Positions 23,171 through 38,300 of a stretch of 64,000 nt of DNA are shown here, piece by piece (positions within the stretch are counted from its first letter, which is position 1; each line of letters begins with the position of its first letter). Under the pieces are notes generated by a model. It was not told where the DNA came from, made no database searches, and saw only the letters and a program-made list of their open reading frames with translations. The position numbers were made by a program, and so were the translations under genes. Source of the DNA: Climacium dendroides (taxonomy: Eukaryota > Streptophyta > Bryopsida > Hypnales > Climaciaceae); NCBI GenBank assembly GCA_950106755.1, contig OX467082.1, forward strand, positions 49,494,588 to 49,558,587, read 5' to 3'.

Positions 23171-26100
23171 GGACAAAGGATAGTCAATTTCCAAAATTGT
23201 AAGATGTATTATAAAATGCAACTTAGAAGAAAAATTATGTGATGACTCTCAAATAATAGTTGTAAATATAATCCATAGATCATATCAGTATAGATGAATC
23301 AACTACTATAATTATATGGCAGGGTCAATACATTGATGCCAAATATTTAATTAGAGTTCTCAAAGAATTCAACAATATACTGAAGGGAATCCCATATATT
23401 TGGCTAAGTCTTTAATTGTCTCTCACTTATGTGAATGTAAAGTTGAAGAAATCAACGCATAATACAAATTGGATGGTAGGAGGTAAAACAACCCATGTGG
23501 GATATGTAAATGGTTAGGATTAGTAGGAGCTCAATCTTTAAATTATTCCATATCCTTCAAAGGTTCATGATGGACAATAGATTTCATTAGAAAACTGACC
23601 TCTCTATCCTCTATTCTCACTAAATGTCAATGTAGAATTTCCTTTATTTTAAAAGTTTATTTGATGGTACATGGTCTTTGAACATTCTAACTTATATCGG
23701 AATTTTTTTAACAGTAACTTGGTCATTCAATTCTTGCAAAATTCAGCAGTTTTTTTTTTAATTAAATTTTTTTTTAGCATTTTAAAAAATAATAATTTTC
23801 TTCCAATCCTGCCCTATGGATAAGGTAGTATATAAACCAATATTTTGAATAAAATTTGAAGCCATAAGTTAAAATTTCCTTCAATTTAAAAAAACATACA
23901 CCTGAAATTGACCCAAAAGTTATGACTTGAAACATTTTAGTAAATTCTGACTTTTTGGAGGAAAACATGGTTTTTGTAGATTTTTTTTTTTCAAGTTGTT
24001 TTTGAAGAAATATTTTTTGATTGAAAATTTTACTTCTCGAAGCTAGGCCTACTAATGCATTATGAATTATTGAATATTTTCAAAGCAAAGTCTTCAAGAT
24101 CTATACCATAAAAATATTAAAGAATTAACCTTAGAATCTTCAAAAAAATCAATGGATAAGAATCATATTTTGTATATTAGAATGTAGTGTATTCATCTCT
24201 TATTCAAAAATTGAATGTGTGGCCATCAAGAACTTAATAGATTTAAAGCCTAGAAATATGTAAACATCTTCAACTTCTTTCTCTTTGTATGCTCTATGTT
24301 GTCACTATGAATTTGATTTATCCTATATTTTTAGAGATGAAATTATATGTCTACTATAAGTTCTAAAATTTTCATATTTGTTTGTGAAAATTTAAAATAA
24401 CCATTAATTTTGAAATGAACGTGAAAAAAACTCACATCAAGTACAATCTTTGCTTAAAATTTCTAAAAATTCATCATATGTGTACATTTAGGGTTTGCAA
24501 GATTATGGCATAAACCAAATTTCTATATTTTTTATAACCAGAAAATTTTTATATCAAAATTTTGGATCCAAATTTTAAATTGCAATAAATATTATAATTT
24601 TAGGTTTTTGATCATTTTAAAATAAAAAATATTAAAAATACATTTCATTAATTGAACCAATTTTTTTAAAAAATCGTATATATGAATACAAAAGTTCAAA
24701 TCTACAAACTACCAATGCATACTAGGAAAGCATTTCTTGTGATCCGTCTTTTTGAAATCTTTTTATGTAAAAAAGTCAATATTATTTTTCATAAGATAAA
24801 TCTTTGTCTACATCTATTGTAAACACATTCAAATAACTCTATAAAAAATGGATGAAAAATCATAGTTCTTTTTTATGTACCAATCATTTAAAAGTATCCA
24901 AGTGCCACTCTAGGTATCTAGGTGCTACTATGGATATTCAAAAGTTATCCCCTATAGGTCTTTGGATCTCAGGGAGATCAATCTTTTTAATTTAAGGTAT
25001 ACACATGAGTTAAGAGTGTATTTGATGTAGGGCAATTTACCTTCATTATTGTATTTAAGATGATCGTATTTTTACATGAAAAACTATCAAGGGCATATTT
25101 TCAATATCCTATGATTTTTAATAAATTCATTCATGCAATTTTATAGTTGGTCTATTTTACATATAAAACTTATTTGTCCAATTTTTTTATACACATATTT
25201 GATATGCACTATAAAACCAATGTTTTACGTTTATACTTAATTTTTAATATATGCAATATAATATTGTGGAACAATTTTAGATGACAACAAATAAGAATGT
25301 ACAATTCAACCCTAGTTTTGGGTATTTCTAAATTCTATGCCATGTATTCTAATTAAACAATATAGTGTGGAGAAGAACAAGCAACATCATAGAAACATCA
25401 AACATGGTCATGATGTTGAAACTATAAAAAAAAAAATTATTTAATATCAATAGTATAACATGAACAACATAAAAAATTGGAATTCAAAAATACTACAGAT
25501 TCATATGAGAATATGAATATATGACCTTTACTATAACATGGAGAGCATATATTCAATCCACACATATGCAGTTGCAATGATTTACAAGTATATGTATGAG
25601 TATCACCATATTTGCATGTCTACAAGGCAAGCCACACCTTCAATGTTACCCATACAACTCTAATGTTGGTCAACTCACAATAGCTCATCTCTTTTCTAAG
25701 ATTAGCTACCTACATAGCTTCATCAAGCTATCATTGCCTCTATTCCCTAGTGAAGTGACCACTTGTAATTTGTACCTTGATAATCATAACAACATAGCCA
25801 ACACATGTACACAACGAACTAAATACATGCCAATTCATCATATTTTTCCCCTAATTCTAACAATATTATGAATTCTCAACACATTTTATTTAACACTAAT
25901 TAACAATGAGCACCCTAGAACTCCAAATTGAAATTTTTGCTAACCATATGATAACTTATTTTAAAATTATAGCTTAACACAATTTTATATCCTAAGCAAT
26001 ATACCTATCCTAGATAAAACATTCTATAATGTTTACTAGGTGGTGTGTACTGTAGGCAAGTCTCTAAACTTTTATCCCTCAAGAAAAGGACTAGGAGTTG

Positions 26101-29100
26101 TAATGTGAGACACAAAAATACAAAAGCATTTGTGATAGGTGGCTAAGTTGCCAAGTCCTAAACCGCCACACTTCATGCAATCGTCAATAGTGGGCGCAAG
26201 GACAAGACAAGCTACGAACCCTTAGTTGCAAGCAATCACTTGATGCTAGCCGAAACTTTGTAGGGTTGGTGCAGGGCAATGGGACTAGCACATAAGCTTG
26301 TGTTGTTCATGACTCTGTACTAGCATGGTAGCGACTGTCCATGAATAAGAGTTTGTCAACCATTTTGTATCTTGCCACATGCAACAATAGGGTGGTTGCA
26401 AAAAAGACCGAATGATTTAGGGAGCATTCTACCAAAACTATAGTTTTTGTGTTTAGTACTATGAGTACTATGAAACAAAACAGTATCAACCACGGATTTG
26501 AAAAATTGAAGGCTACTAGTATTCTTCACTACTTGCAAATATTGAAAAAAAACTATTTGAAAAAAAAGACAATTTGTTACAGAAAATAGATATAACTAGG
26601 TATAAATCAATAATAATTAGAAAATCATGAACCAAAGAAAATTAAAAATTGGCCATTTGTAAAGACTTGATAGTGATCACATTTCACCAAAATGAAAGTT
26701 GAAACCATCTTCAATTTTAAAAAATGCACGCACAAGGGAGCCCTATTTGTACGAATATGAAGGCTATAAAATAATGTATTTTTATATTTCCTTTGGTAGG
26801 CCCATGTCTCCCTATTGTAGGAATAGACTATGGAAATTTCATCTCTAGATCATTAATTTTGGATACTCTCCAACACTAAAAAACCCTAAACCTCAAAGTG
26901 TGACAAATTAGCTAAATTGAAATTGAAATATAAAATGATTTTTGAATTTTTTTGAAAAGTAAAGGATCTGAATACTATCAAGTTAGCCATCTCCAATAAA
27001 AATTTCAAGTTAATTAGCTTCATGCTTCAAAAATTATTGTGGATGATAAAAGAGACACTCTCATTGTGACAAAAGATAGTACCAATCTTTCTTGCAATCA
27101 CCAACTAGCAAAGCATTGGTACCAAGCAAGAACAAAATCCTATGACTAATGCTAAACCCCAAGTATTTGCCTTGCAATCCTAAACTCAAAATTGCATTGG
27201 AAAATTGAAAAAATTGTAGGAACCCCTATCCACCATGCAAAGGAGCAAGACAACAAGTTCAAAGTTTGAACTCACCCTATGTGCATGGGAGTAATCTAAA
27301 TCCTACAACAATTCCTTAATGAGGCTTTCAAGTGAATATAAATCCCCTTCATACCCCAGGGGGTGCATGTAGTTCTACTACAACAAACCACGTGCAAACA
27401 AGTGGTTTCTAATAAACTATAATTTTAACTTCAAATTTTAAGCATTGTTTACTAATGACTATAGAATTCTACTCCCAAAATTTCAAACTCAAATAAAATA
27501 TGGAATGATTTCTAGAAGAGGTTAAAAATGCACTAAAATGGCATGTTTTTTTAACTCAAATATTTTTAAAGAACACATTTATATGACTATTGCATCAATA
27601 TTCAACTCAAAATGAGCTTTCAATAGAGAGTTATTTTTAAGAATTTTTTGTTCATTTTTTAGACAATTTTTTCTTATATAATATAGGGGTGTGAAAGTTA
27701 TTTTTCAGTTCTACAGTGTATCTTTTTACTTCAAAAATTTGTAACTAATTATTATTAACAAATAAAAATATCTAAAATTTTAAACATAAACTTTTAAAGT
27801 AGGAAAATCTATTCATATTTTTTTCATTTAATTTTATTTAAAATTCAAAAAGTATATAGGGGTCCAAAGTTTTGTTCACACACTAACATGAAAAAAAGGG
27901 GGAGTGCACCATGATTTTTACATGCCATCATTTTGTTTCTATTCCATTTTAAAATCTTGGAAAAATCCAAAAATTCAATGGATTTTGTAGCAACAAGTTC
28001 TATAGACAAAAATCCAAATTATACAATAATGCATGGTTTTTATTTAATTCTTTAAAGGTGATTTTATTCTAAACTAACAAGTATTATTTTTCATTCTAAT
28101 TTTTTTTGGTATAAATCCTAGATTATTCTATTATTTATTCTATTAAGTGCAAAGTACTACAATTTCTTCTCTCATACAAAGTGATACGTTTTCATCCACA
28201 TTGTTCTTCATCCATTTGTTCTTATGAAATCTCATGAAGAAAATGTCATAACAATTATTAGAATGATCCTTTAGGGAGCCCTACCTATTACCACAAAAGG
28301 TTATAATTCTAAATAAATGTACATTTAACATGTATTGTGGTTCAAACTGCATTGATATTGTGCATTATAATTATGGAATTATTAAGTGTCAATTTGTGGA
28401 TATGGCTACGATAATGGGTTTTGAATTATATACCATCATTGTGATTTAATTTTATTGTAAATGGAATGAAAAACTTAACTCAAATACAACTCGAGGTAAG
28501 ATCTTTAATTGAGACTAGAGACATATATAAAAATTCAATCCAATCATATGAGGTTACAATTCATTTTTGTTTTTAATTCAACTATTAGCATGCCAAGCCT
28601 AAATTAAAGGGAGCATTTTCAATTCAATTGTCTATATATGCTAGGTTTTTTAGAATTCTATAACATTTGGATAATATTGTATTGCATGTAATAGTGCAAC
28701 TATCCTCTAAGTAAGTATTTATGACAATATTTAAAAACAAATTAAATCCAAATATTTTAGAAACTAGTATTCTTATCTTTAATATTCAAAACACACTTAT
28801 TTTATTCAAACTATGGAACACGTTTCTTCTTCTATTGGTAAATTTAATCTCCTTCTTTTAAAGGTCTTTGTAATTAAATTATTTAATCCAATTATTGTAG
28901 ATATGAAAGTGCCTTATTTGATCATGTAGATGTTTAAAAGGTACAAATAGTAATAAGGATTGTAGGAGTGCAAAAGTAAAATAGAATATTTTTATAGTAG
29001 TTGGATTTTTACTACTTCTTATGTATTCAACTTCATCTAACTTAATAAAGTGATATGGTGAAAATGTAGAGTGAATTTTGAATTAGTCATATCCATACTC

Positions 29101-31230
29101 TAAGTTTGGATCAAAGCAAGATAATGTGATATTAATTCCTAAAGGACTATAGACCATTTTAAGTCTTTAATCAATTTTAGATAGGCAATTGCAATGACAA
29201 TTTGTTAATCACACATTTGAAAATTTGAAAATAAATGCTCAAAAGGACTATTTTAATTGCAAGCCAAATTTCATAGAATTTGGATAAATGGTTGCAAAGT
29301 TATGTCCAAACTTGTCTTTTTGTTCTAAACTACTTTTGTTTCTCCTATAAACTACTCCAATGTATTAAGCTACTATGCAAGGTTTGGTATGATGAATGGA
29401 TTATCATTGTAGTGATATTAAGTGAAGGTTTTAGGGTTTAGGATGAATTTAAATGACCCTATAAGAATTGATCCAAATATTTGGAGGTGTTGTACACTTC
29501 AATACATAATTTGTCATATTTTTTAGCACACATGAATTAACATAAGTTTTTAGCTAGAATGTATAATACTTTGGAATTGTCCCCATTCTAAAATGTTACT
29601 AATGATGTATCATCCCTTAACCATGAAAAGATGAGACCTATCACCGAGACCTATTACTAAAGTATTTTGTAAAAAATGATCCAATTGTTGAACCAATAGT
29701 TATATTTTTTTATTTCTATAGTTATTTTGAAAGTTATTCAATGGTCACTTTTGATCTCAATGTCCTTCCAAAGTTAAAAATTTGATGAACAAAAATAGTT
29801 CTTAGCATTGTCAAGCAAGTGCCTATGAAAGCAATTTTTGATATTATTGTCTAAGAAGTTAATGTAGAATTGAGGCATTCTTCTAGCTTTCCAACAAGCA
29901 AATTTGCAAAGAGACAAGTTTATATATAGTATCATCTTTTCAATTTCACTAAACTCTTGGGCAACTAAAAAAATGCATTTTTAAAAAGTTAAAAAAATTT
30001 GAGTTCCTAAGGAATAGATCCATCCATACAAGGAGAGATTTTATTTATTGAATTCTAATTGGTGATATAAAAATCATGAGGATTTTTTTTTTACACAAAA
30101 TCATAGAATATTTAAGAAAAAAAATATCATAAGTGGTTCATTTTCAACTCAATTTTCACAATTTTGAAAACTATTTGTTTTGGAAACTAAAAAATGTTTA
30201 GAATTTAAATGGTTTGCTACAACATTTTAACTCTCAGGATTGGCATATTTTAGGTGCATATTAAATTTAGCATTTTATTTTTCTATCATCTTGTACATCT
30301 AGCCACATAATGATTCTTTAAAGGATAAGAATTTAGTTTAATAATATTTGATTTTTTGCAATACAATAAGATTTATATTTTCTAACACTACATCAAATTC
30401 CTTAAGTTGTAGAAGATACATGTATTTTTTCCAAAAAATTCTAGAGTTAAACCTTCTCCATTGGGGAATTTTGAAAAGTTTGTTGCATGATTTTGACCAT
30501 TTTAATCTTACAAATATGTAAGAAGTATGCACTAAAAATTAGTGTAAAAATAGACATACAAGTTTAGTACAAGATCCTATAGTCAAAAGATGCAAAAGAA
30601 ACTAAAAATCTATCCACTCCACCTTCTCAAAATGTATTTGTGTCAATTTTCTCCAGAAATGATTTAGAGGATCATAATTCCAATATTTACTCTTATAGCA
30701 AAAGATGTTTTAAAGCAAGGAATTTTAATAGCTAGAAGTGGTCAAGGATTTCTCCAAGAAAATAGACTTTTATATTTACAATAAAGAATATGCTACTTTA
30801 TTGAAAGTTGTAAGAGGTGGCAAAGGATTTATTGAAGAAACTAGAATTTTAGAGTCTTTAAACCATGATAAGTAATAGACTACACTTTCTTGAGAGCTTG
30901 TGGGTTTAAAATCATAACAAATATGGTAGAACTATCCATTTCTAACTAGGGACCTATACCCAATCAAGATTAGAACAATTTTCCAACTAAAGCTTGGAAT
31001 GTGTTTTTATACTACTTTTCAAGATTGGATTTGACAAGGTTCTAATACATATCCTAAAGTAGTCGGCAAAAAAATAGGAAGTAGTCAACAGGAAAGTAGT
31101 TCTTGAATGATCAAAATTGAAAGACTATACATTGGATATGGGTTTAAACCAACTTTTTGCTTCCAAAATTCATAATAACTTCAATTGAAGGCATTGAATT
31201 ACCCCAAAATTACAATCTCTATAATTACTA
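23171..31230. other. Gene desert, AT-rich
   Basis: About 8 kb with no recognisable coding sequence on either strand; the longest frames are about 60-90 residues of low-complexity AT-derived peptide. It probably consists of old, unclassifiable repeats. Confidence 0.5.
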
Positions 31231-31438
31231 CTCCCTCCATCCTAAAATGATTGTCCATAATTCCAATATTGTCCAAAAATGATTGTCCATTGCCTTATGA
31301 TACCCTAAAACATAGGTGGGATTGCTCAAGTGATTGGCTATGAGTGGTTCTACCATATTCCCTCTATTATCGAAGAATACTAGTGTTTCTTTTCTATTTC
31401 ACAAAAGAAACACCAATATAATTTAAAAACAAAGGAAG
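31231..31438. mobile_element. Stowaway-like MITE
   Basis: Left end CTCCCTCCATCCTAAAATGA, right end AAAACAAAGGAAG, a degraded inverted repeat, flanked by TA on both sides (31229-31230 and 31439-31440). CTCCCTCC is the hallmark terminus of Stowaway (Tc1/mariner) MITEs. Length 208 bp, non-coding. Confidence 0.65.
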
Positions 31439-31519
31439 TAATACACTACACTTTCCTGAGAGCTAGTGAAGGTGGCAAAGGATTTCTCCAAGAATCTAAA
31501 CATTTAGAGGCAAGATAAA

Positions 31520-31639
31520 GGTATGTTCACACTTGGTGTTAGAGGCATTGTTTGGAATGTGAATCTGGTCCAAAATAGATCTAAATTCATTCCCAAGACC
31601 CTCAGTAACAACACTTTTAACACCAAGTGCGAACATACC
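31520..31639. mobile_element. Small TIR MITE, possibly Tourist/PIF-Harbinger
   Basis: Left GGTATGTTCACACTTGGTGT and right ACACCAAGTGCGAACATACC form a long inverted repeat with one mismatch, ends 120 bp apart. TAA occurs just outside both ends (31516-31518 and 31641-31643), as in PIF/Harbinger-type insertions, though one base at each junction is ambiguous. Confidence 0.6.
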
Positions 31640-32301
31640 ATAAGTGTTTGGCAAGATAAGTGTTTTTCCTATTATGGATAAACTAGAGAACCTGATTTTT
31701 TCAGGAATATGGAGCCTCAGACAAACTTGTGTGGCTGCCAGCAGTTGAATGCTTCCGGCTGCAACAGAGAACGTGAGAAAGCAGGTCCACTGTTCCCATT
31801 TTCTAATTGGTGTTTGGATGCACAACAAAATGTGTACACAAATAACTGACCAAATTTACGGTGAAGAAGGGATTCCAGGAGGTCTTCGCAAGTTCTCAAG
31901 GTCCTAGCGGTTCACACAGCATAAATACCATGTAGATTTGAGATTTGAGGCTTGCGTAAAATATCAAATAAAATATGGTACAGTGAATGCATTGCATACA
32001 AGAATGTTTGGACAATTGCCTCTAAACGTACCATATGCCAATGAGGCACCTCATAATTTTCTCAGTGCCTAATAAATTTCAATATAGGATACACAAGTAC
32101 CATCTTTCTATTCCTGAAGGCGGTAATAGAACAAGTTTTCTCACCAGCTCCATAGTTTACAGTACGACATTTCATCAGTTGAGAATGTCCCCAACGCAAA
32201 GAATATCTTAGTCACAATCATGTTCTTTACATTGTACAAATGGGAGGCTGAAGGTTGAGGAGAAACAGATTGAACCGGATGCTGGCTGGCTGGCTGGATG
32301 G
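31640..32301. other. Downstream flank of the helicase gene
   Basis: Likely includes the 3' UTR of the minus-strand helicase gene. Small open frames on the minus strand match nothing I know. Confidence 0.4.
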
Positions 32302-35300
32302 CTATGAAGCCCGCGAAGGAATGCTGGAACTCTTCTGGGGCATGGTTGGCGTGTCCGCAGGACGAGCGCAGCGAACCTCGCCAAAGCGACGGATGTGCTG
32401 AAGAAGACGCTGCAGATACATATTCCGACTGACGGTCGTACTGTCGCAGACTATAGTGACATGCTTTCGGGCTCTGGTGACTGCCACATTCATTCTCCTG
32501 TTGTCCCCCAGAAAGCCCACCACTCCAATATTGTTTGACCTCACCTACAAGCAGCAGCAACAACCATGCACCGAGTCATAAAAATACGTGGCCAACCAAA
32601 AGTAATAAGACCTAGACAGGTGCTAGAAAATGAACATAATTAATCCTAGGTCGTTCTACTCACTCCACAACGTCCAAGGGCTTGGGACATAAAGAGTTAT
32701 TCGTTATAATCCTCTTAGACTAGTGAATGGTGGGACGGTGATATCAGTGTTAAGGCTTGGCGTTACGGTACGAAAAAGTATAACCCCAAAGTCCCCAACC
32801 GCAAGACCATATGAATGTGCTAGATAAATCCACACTAGTGTTCATGGAGTACCATAGAGATAACAACTGCATCAGCTTCCCGTCCTTGAAAACTGTCCAC
32901 ACTGGCAACTTGGACACCTTCAGCACCTGGAATTTCCTCGATACGGTCACAAAGCAATTGTACCTGGGCCATGTACGGTGATTGCACTGCAATTGACGAG
33001 GGAGGAACACCTGGGCATCATAGCCAACCCACCTCAGAGAATTTCTTACAGCACATCGATATCGGCACAGAATATAAGTCTGCTCACATGGGAGAAACTT
33101 CAACTCATAGTCAAATCTGAAATGGACCAAGCATGGATTCCACTAAATTCTTTGTGTCACAAATTAAAGCAAGTGACTTTAGGTTATAGCTATTGACTGG
33201 AGCACAGTTTTCTATGAGCTAAGTACGTCGTAGCACAACATGACTAGTAACACTGTAATGTCAGCAGGTGAAAAAATACAACTCCAGCCTAAAGAGACTT
33301 TGTTTAGGCTGTGACCCTAATTGTGCAGCTCTGAGTTTAATGTTACCTGTCGCAAGGAGGGCACGAATGTGATCGACCACGATGTCTGCCTCGCCTTCGT
33401 TGTAGAAGGATCCAGTTCCTGCTGGGTCCAAACGCTCTTCGCAACCGGGTATCAGACTTCCGAATGGTAGTCGCGTATCTAATAGCAACATGGGTACCTT
33501 CGTGATCGGAGAGTTCTAGAAACAGACGTTCAAACAGACATAGGTCAGTGAGTGTCCAGCCCTGACCATCTTTCACAAATTCGAGTTCAATAAACGAATA
33601 CACGTGGCACCTCGCAGTCAAGTATCACATGCTTTTTCACAATCGTGTTTTTTTTCTCCCCCACTACCATAAGCAGGGGTTACCTACATAATAAGCAGAT
33701 AACTTTTGCATTTGGTAACCAATAGGAAAACCAGATGACGTCAGGGACCACAAGATGAGAAAGCACAAAACCAACCAACACTGGAGCATAATTGATAGTC
33801 CAGAGTATTGAATTAAATCCATACAACAAGGACCCTACCGTAACACTGGGGGAGTCACGGAGAAGGTGTGATGCTACTGCAGGAGCCGAACGCAATCGAC
33901 CTCCGTACATTTCGTATGATGCCCACAGTGCGATGGCATGATGCATGCGGTACTGGATGTTCAACATGGTACTCAGGAGACCGTCATGCAAGGCTCCTGC
34001 TCGCTCCATGAGAGAGACGCCGAGGCCACCGTCGAGGGCCTCTCGCGACATAATTGTGGGGGCCAGTTGACAGGCATCCCCAGCCAAGACACAGCGTCTG
34101 CCCTGCAACAGAGGAATCCAGCAGGACGGCTCTATTGCCTGTGCCGCTTCATCTACCACCACCAGATCAAACGCCTCCAATTTGCGAATCAGTGGGTCAC
34201 CGGCTCCCGTGTTTGTGCAGAGGACCACCTGGATCCAGCAATTCGTATAAATTATCCTCCAACGGTCAGTATAAGAACACAGAGAAACATCCGTTTCTTG
34301 TCGTTACACAACGGAGAGGGACGAAGCCATGGTCCAAAAATCTAGGAAGTAATGGTGACCAATGAGAAAGAGGCAAGGGTTCTAAGTAATAGTAGCCCAG
34401 TTTGGGGCGCAGATTGAGGTTCAACATTCCAAGGGATAGATTCCTTATGTCTAGAATAATTGCAATATGTGGCAAAAGGACAACTGGCACTCTAAGATCG
34501 TCAAATACGAAATTTCAATTTTCAATCAATGAGATTGATACAGAGGATTGTACTGAGTATCAAATACTGAGGAATCTATGGAAAGACACATTTATATTTG
34601 GAGTAGACACTCGCAATTTATCACTTGTACTTACAATCCTTCAATGAGTCGAAAGCTTGCCATGTCTATCTATATAATGCAGGCAGCTGGCGACCAAAAC
34701 ATTCATAAAAGTGCGTTAGATCTACATGGTGCACATCTATCTATTCAGGACAAATTCCAAGACTTTGCAGCAACATCCTAGCCAAGAAATACGAAGCAGC
34801 AACCCAGTTGGTTGGCTACAAGAAACGCACCTGTGCAGATGTCAAAGCATCATTGATTGTCTCCTTTTCTCGTTGTTTTAAGGTCTTGCCCAGCTGCTTC
34901 AACACCTGCCTAATGCCAGCAGCTACTGAATCGTCGTCCAGACATTGGCGCAGATCACTACGTAAGTCGGCCCGCCTCCTCGCCAAATCTCTTCGAAAAG
35001 CTGTCAGCCCCTTGTCGACGATGAAACTTAGCGACCTCGCAGAAACGGCGGGGGCTACCCTGGCGGGGTTCCCAACCCGGACTACGTTCAGACCTGCGTT
35101 TGCCAGCCTTTCCACCATGTTGTCCACGGCTGCGTTGGTGGGTGCAGTTGCAAGCACCCGCTCCCCGCGTAGCACTGCCCTCTCTATGAGCTCTGTGACG
35201 ACGCTCGTCTTCCCAGTTCCTGGAGGCCCTTGGATAACCACCACGGGCCTTTTCCTGTCTAACCCCATTTGAATGGCTTGCTTCTGAGAATCATCAAATC

Positions 35301-38300
35301 GAATCTCTGTCAAAGAGGACTTTTCGAACTTGGGAATTGGCAACAGGGGTCCATTCTGCGCTAGCCAACAGATGTCTGGGCCTTGCCCGAAGAGGGTGGC
35401 CACTACGGAGGATGCCGGATTCTTCTTCTGTAGCCCACGCTTTTGAAGTCGCACAAGCGCTTCACAGTCACGCTGACAAAATTGCGAAGTCCATAGTCAG
35501 AAGAAGGCATCATGCTCGCAACAATAACAAGCAAGCAGCGACGTGAGTGATCAAGAATGAAATGACCGTTTTAAAAAAAATCTGATTCGGAGGATCAAAT
35601 TCAATCCCTTCCAAGCTACTCTCTGAGATTCCCTACAGTGCAAGCCCACTTGCAGACATGTAACACCACGTAGCAACATGTTTCCTGTGACAGCACTTCA
35701 GTGCGAAGATCCTTCCAAGGCTAGCGAAAACACACTTCTAGAAAACCTACCAAAGAGGTATTCAAGAAAACGTAGCCGACCTTTTAAGGGGCCGAGTCTC
35801 AAATGGCATTTCAGATTGGCCGCGTTAACGTTACTAGAGTTTTCAGAGCTCCTCTGCAGGGGATTTTCTACTAGTGACTGAGAATTTGACTGCTGGTGTG
35901 ATTTCAAAAAATGTACCACAAAGCTGGTCAACGATTCCAACATGATATACATCCTGTCAAATGCAAGTGAAAGGAGAGAAAACCTGATATGTGGTCGCAT
36001 CAGCAAGTGCGCTGATGCGGTCTAGGCGCAGTGACTTTCCAAACAGGCGAGAGAACGTGGGATCGCCGTATCGAGCCTCAATAGCAATGGCGATGCTGTT
36101 ATTGTCTTCAGCCAAACTGTAAACTGAGCCTCGCATACATTCCATAGTTGACCCTACTCGCTTCTTGTCAGATATGCGAACACAGACCATGTCACCCGGG
36201 GATATTGTTGTAGGAGGCAGATGGCCTCCCCCTTCTACTGACAGAGTGACCAAGTGCATTCCTCCCAAACCTGTGGCAAGATCATGATACATGTCCACTG
36301 AAATAAGTTCCATTTCTAAAATTGGATACTTTGTCATTCCACCAAAACAAACTTCAATATCACATTCATTGCTACATGAAGTTGAAGCTCGGGGGGGGCT
36401 AGCCATACAGTCATCCGTTTCCCAATATCTTTGATGACCATTTCTGTGAAAAAACTGCTTGATTTCTTACGCTTAATTTGAACATTTCTAAGGTGATGAG
36501 CACTTTTAATGATTTTGGCATTAAATTCGATGCCACAGCATACCTGTGGTGGAACCAGTGGCAATCAAATGGGTGATGGAATCGCAATTCTCAAGAGCCT
36601 GCTCGTCTTTATTGTCTTTCGGCATTGTGGAAGGAGGGTCGCCGATGGCAGATGCGGCCCCCTCGAGGGACTGATGCGTGGCTTCCAGTTCAGCATCTCT
36701 CTCAATTTGCAAAAGTTGCAGACCTCTGGTCACGAACGTGTCCACCTGTAACTGGATCTCAGCAATCCGTTCTCGAGATAATCCTAGTACGTCATGAACC
36801 TGCTTGGGCTCTTTCGCCCTCCTAGCAACCGCACGGTGCCCACCTGTGTAAAAAAGACATCCAATGTCAACTCTCAGCTCTAGAACCACCTTCGAATTAA
36901 GTAACCTAGAATACATTCGTCATGAGGCAAGAACTCTTGAAAGTTGGAAACACCACACCAGATTTCGCGAACTTCTTCAGCAGCTTCCAGGCCTCGGTGA
37001 CCTGCCAGTTCTCCACTTTTCCTTTCGCCTGCAGTCACAACATCCAACCCACTCCCTCCCGTGAGTTGAAAAAGAATAAATACAACTGCAAAACACATGA
37101 GAGTTAACAGCAAAATCAAATATCAACCCTTGGGCCCAAGATAAACAAAAAAAGTCGAAAGCCCCCTATGGAAGCCAAGAGTCAATGAAAGTAACTTTCA
37201 GAACGTATTCTTATCATTCAAAATTGTAGGATGCATTTTTTTCTTTCTATTACCGGTATTACATGTTATTACCAGGATGGACGCTTCCTAAATGGCTTAT
37301 TTTAAACCAACCAAAGATCAACTCGGTTCGTTCCGTGCATCCCATGACCATCTGCAGTGAAGCTAAAGGAAGCTGCAGACAGACAAGCTGGAGTGGGTGG
37401 AACCCAAACCCGACCGACCGACCGACCGATCCCATGGCTGGCAGGTCGACCTGCCCCCCGAGAGGAGAGCCATCCATCCATGTCTGTACCCACCTGGGAG
37501 TCTTGCAGAGCGACACGCAGCTCCCGCTGGTAATGATCAAAGAGCGTAGGGTAATGCAGGCTCGCTCGCAGGCAGAGCGGTTCCAGGCCCTGAGGCATGG
37601 GTCTGGCCAGCAGGAACGGCTGTGCGAGCGCCACCAGGTTGTGGCCCGTTCCCATGCGCTCCTTCGCTTCCTTCACCTCCCCTCTCTCCTGCGCGCAGGC
37701 CACCTCTCTCACCATGGCCGCAATGCCGTCCTTAATCCAGCTCACCACGGCCTTGCCCAGCACTCGCCTCCCCAGTGGGTTGCCAGGACCCCCGTCATCT
37801 GCAAACACACCGTCAGCGGCTCAGGATTCTTCCCCAGTAGAAGCATACGATGATGGACGCCCAGGACAGGAATTAGAGAAGGCACTGAAGACCAGGAAGG
37901 AGTTAGTGATGCGGGTCCTCGGATGTCAAAATCGAAGAAAGACTTTCACAATTCGTATTCATCGCGAAGGCCCACTTTACATTGCAAGGAGAAAAAAAAA
38001 AAAAGAACGAACGAGCTCACAAATGTGAGCTACAGTTGTTAGTCCCGCCAACAAATCATGATTACAACACAGGATTGGTGCAGAATCATCATTATTTCGT
38101 CGATTCTCTCATGTGTGTCAATGTCAACTATACACTAGTCCAAATAAAAAGAATGGGCATGACGAGGTTGCACTTACGTGGCTCCTCCGTGACATGCTAA
38201 AGTGCAAAGTTTCAAGCTACCTCTTTGAGGCAGGTTGGGAACTTTTTATCTCAAATGAGACATAAGATCGTAAGAGTAATGAACGGATTATTAACGATTG

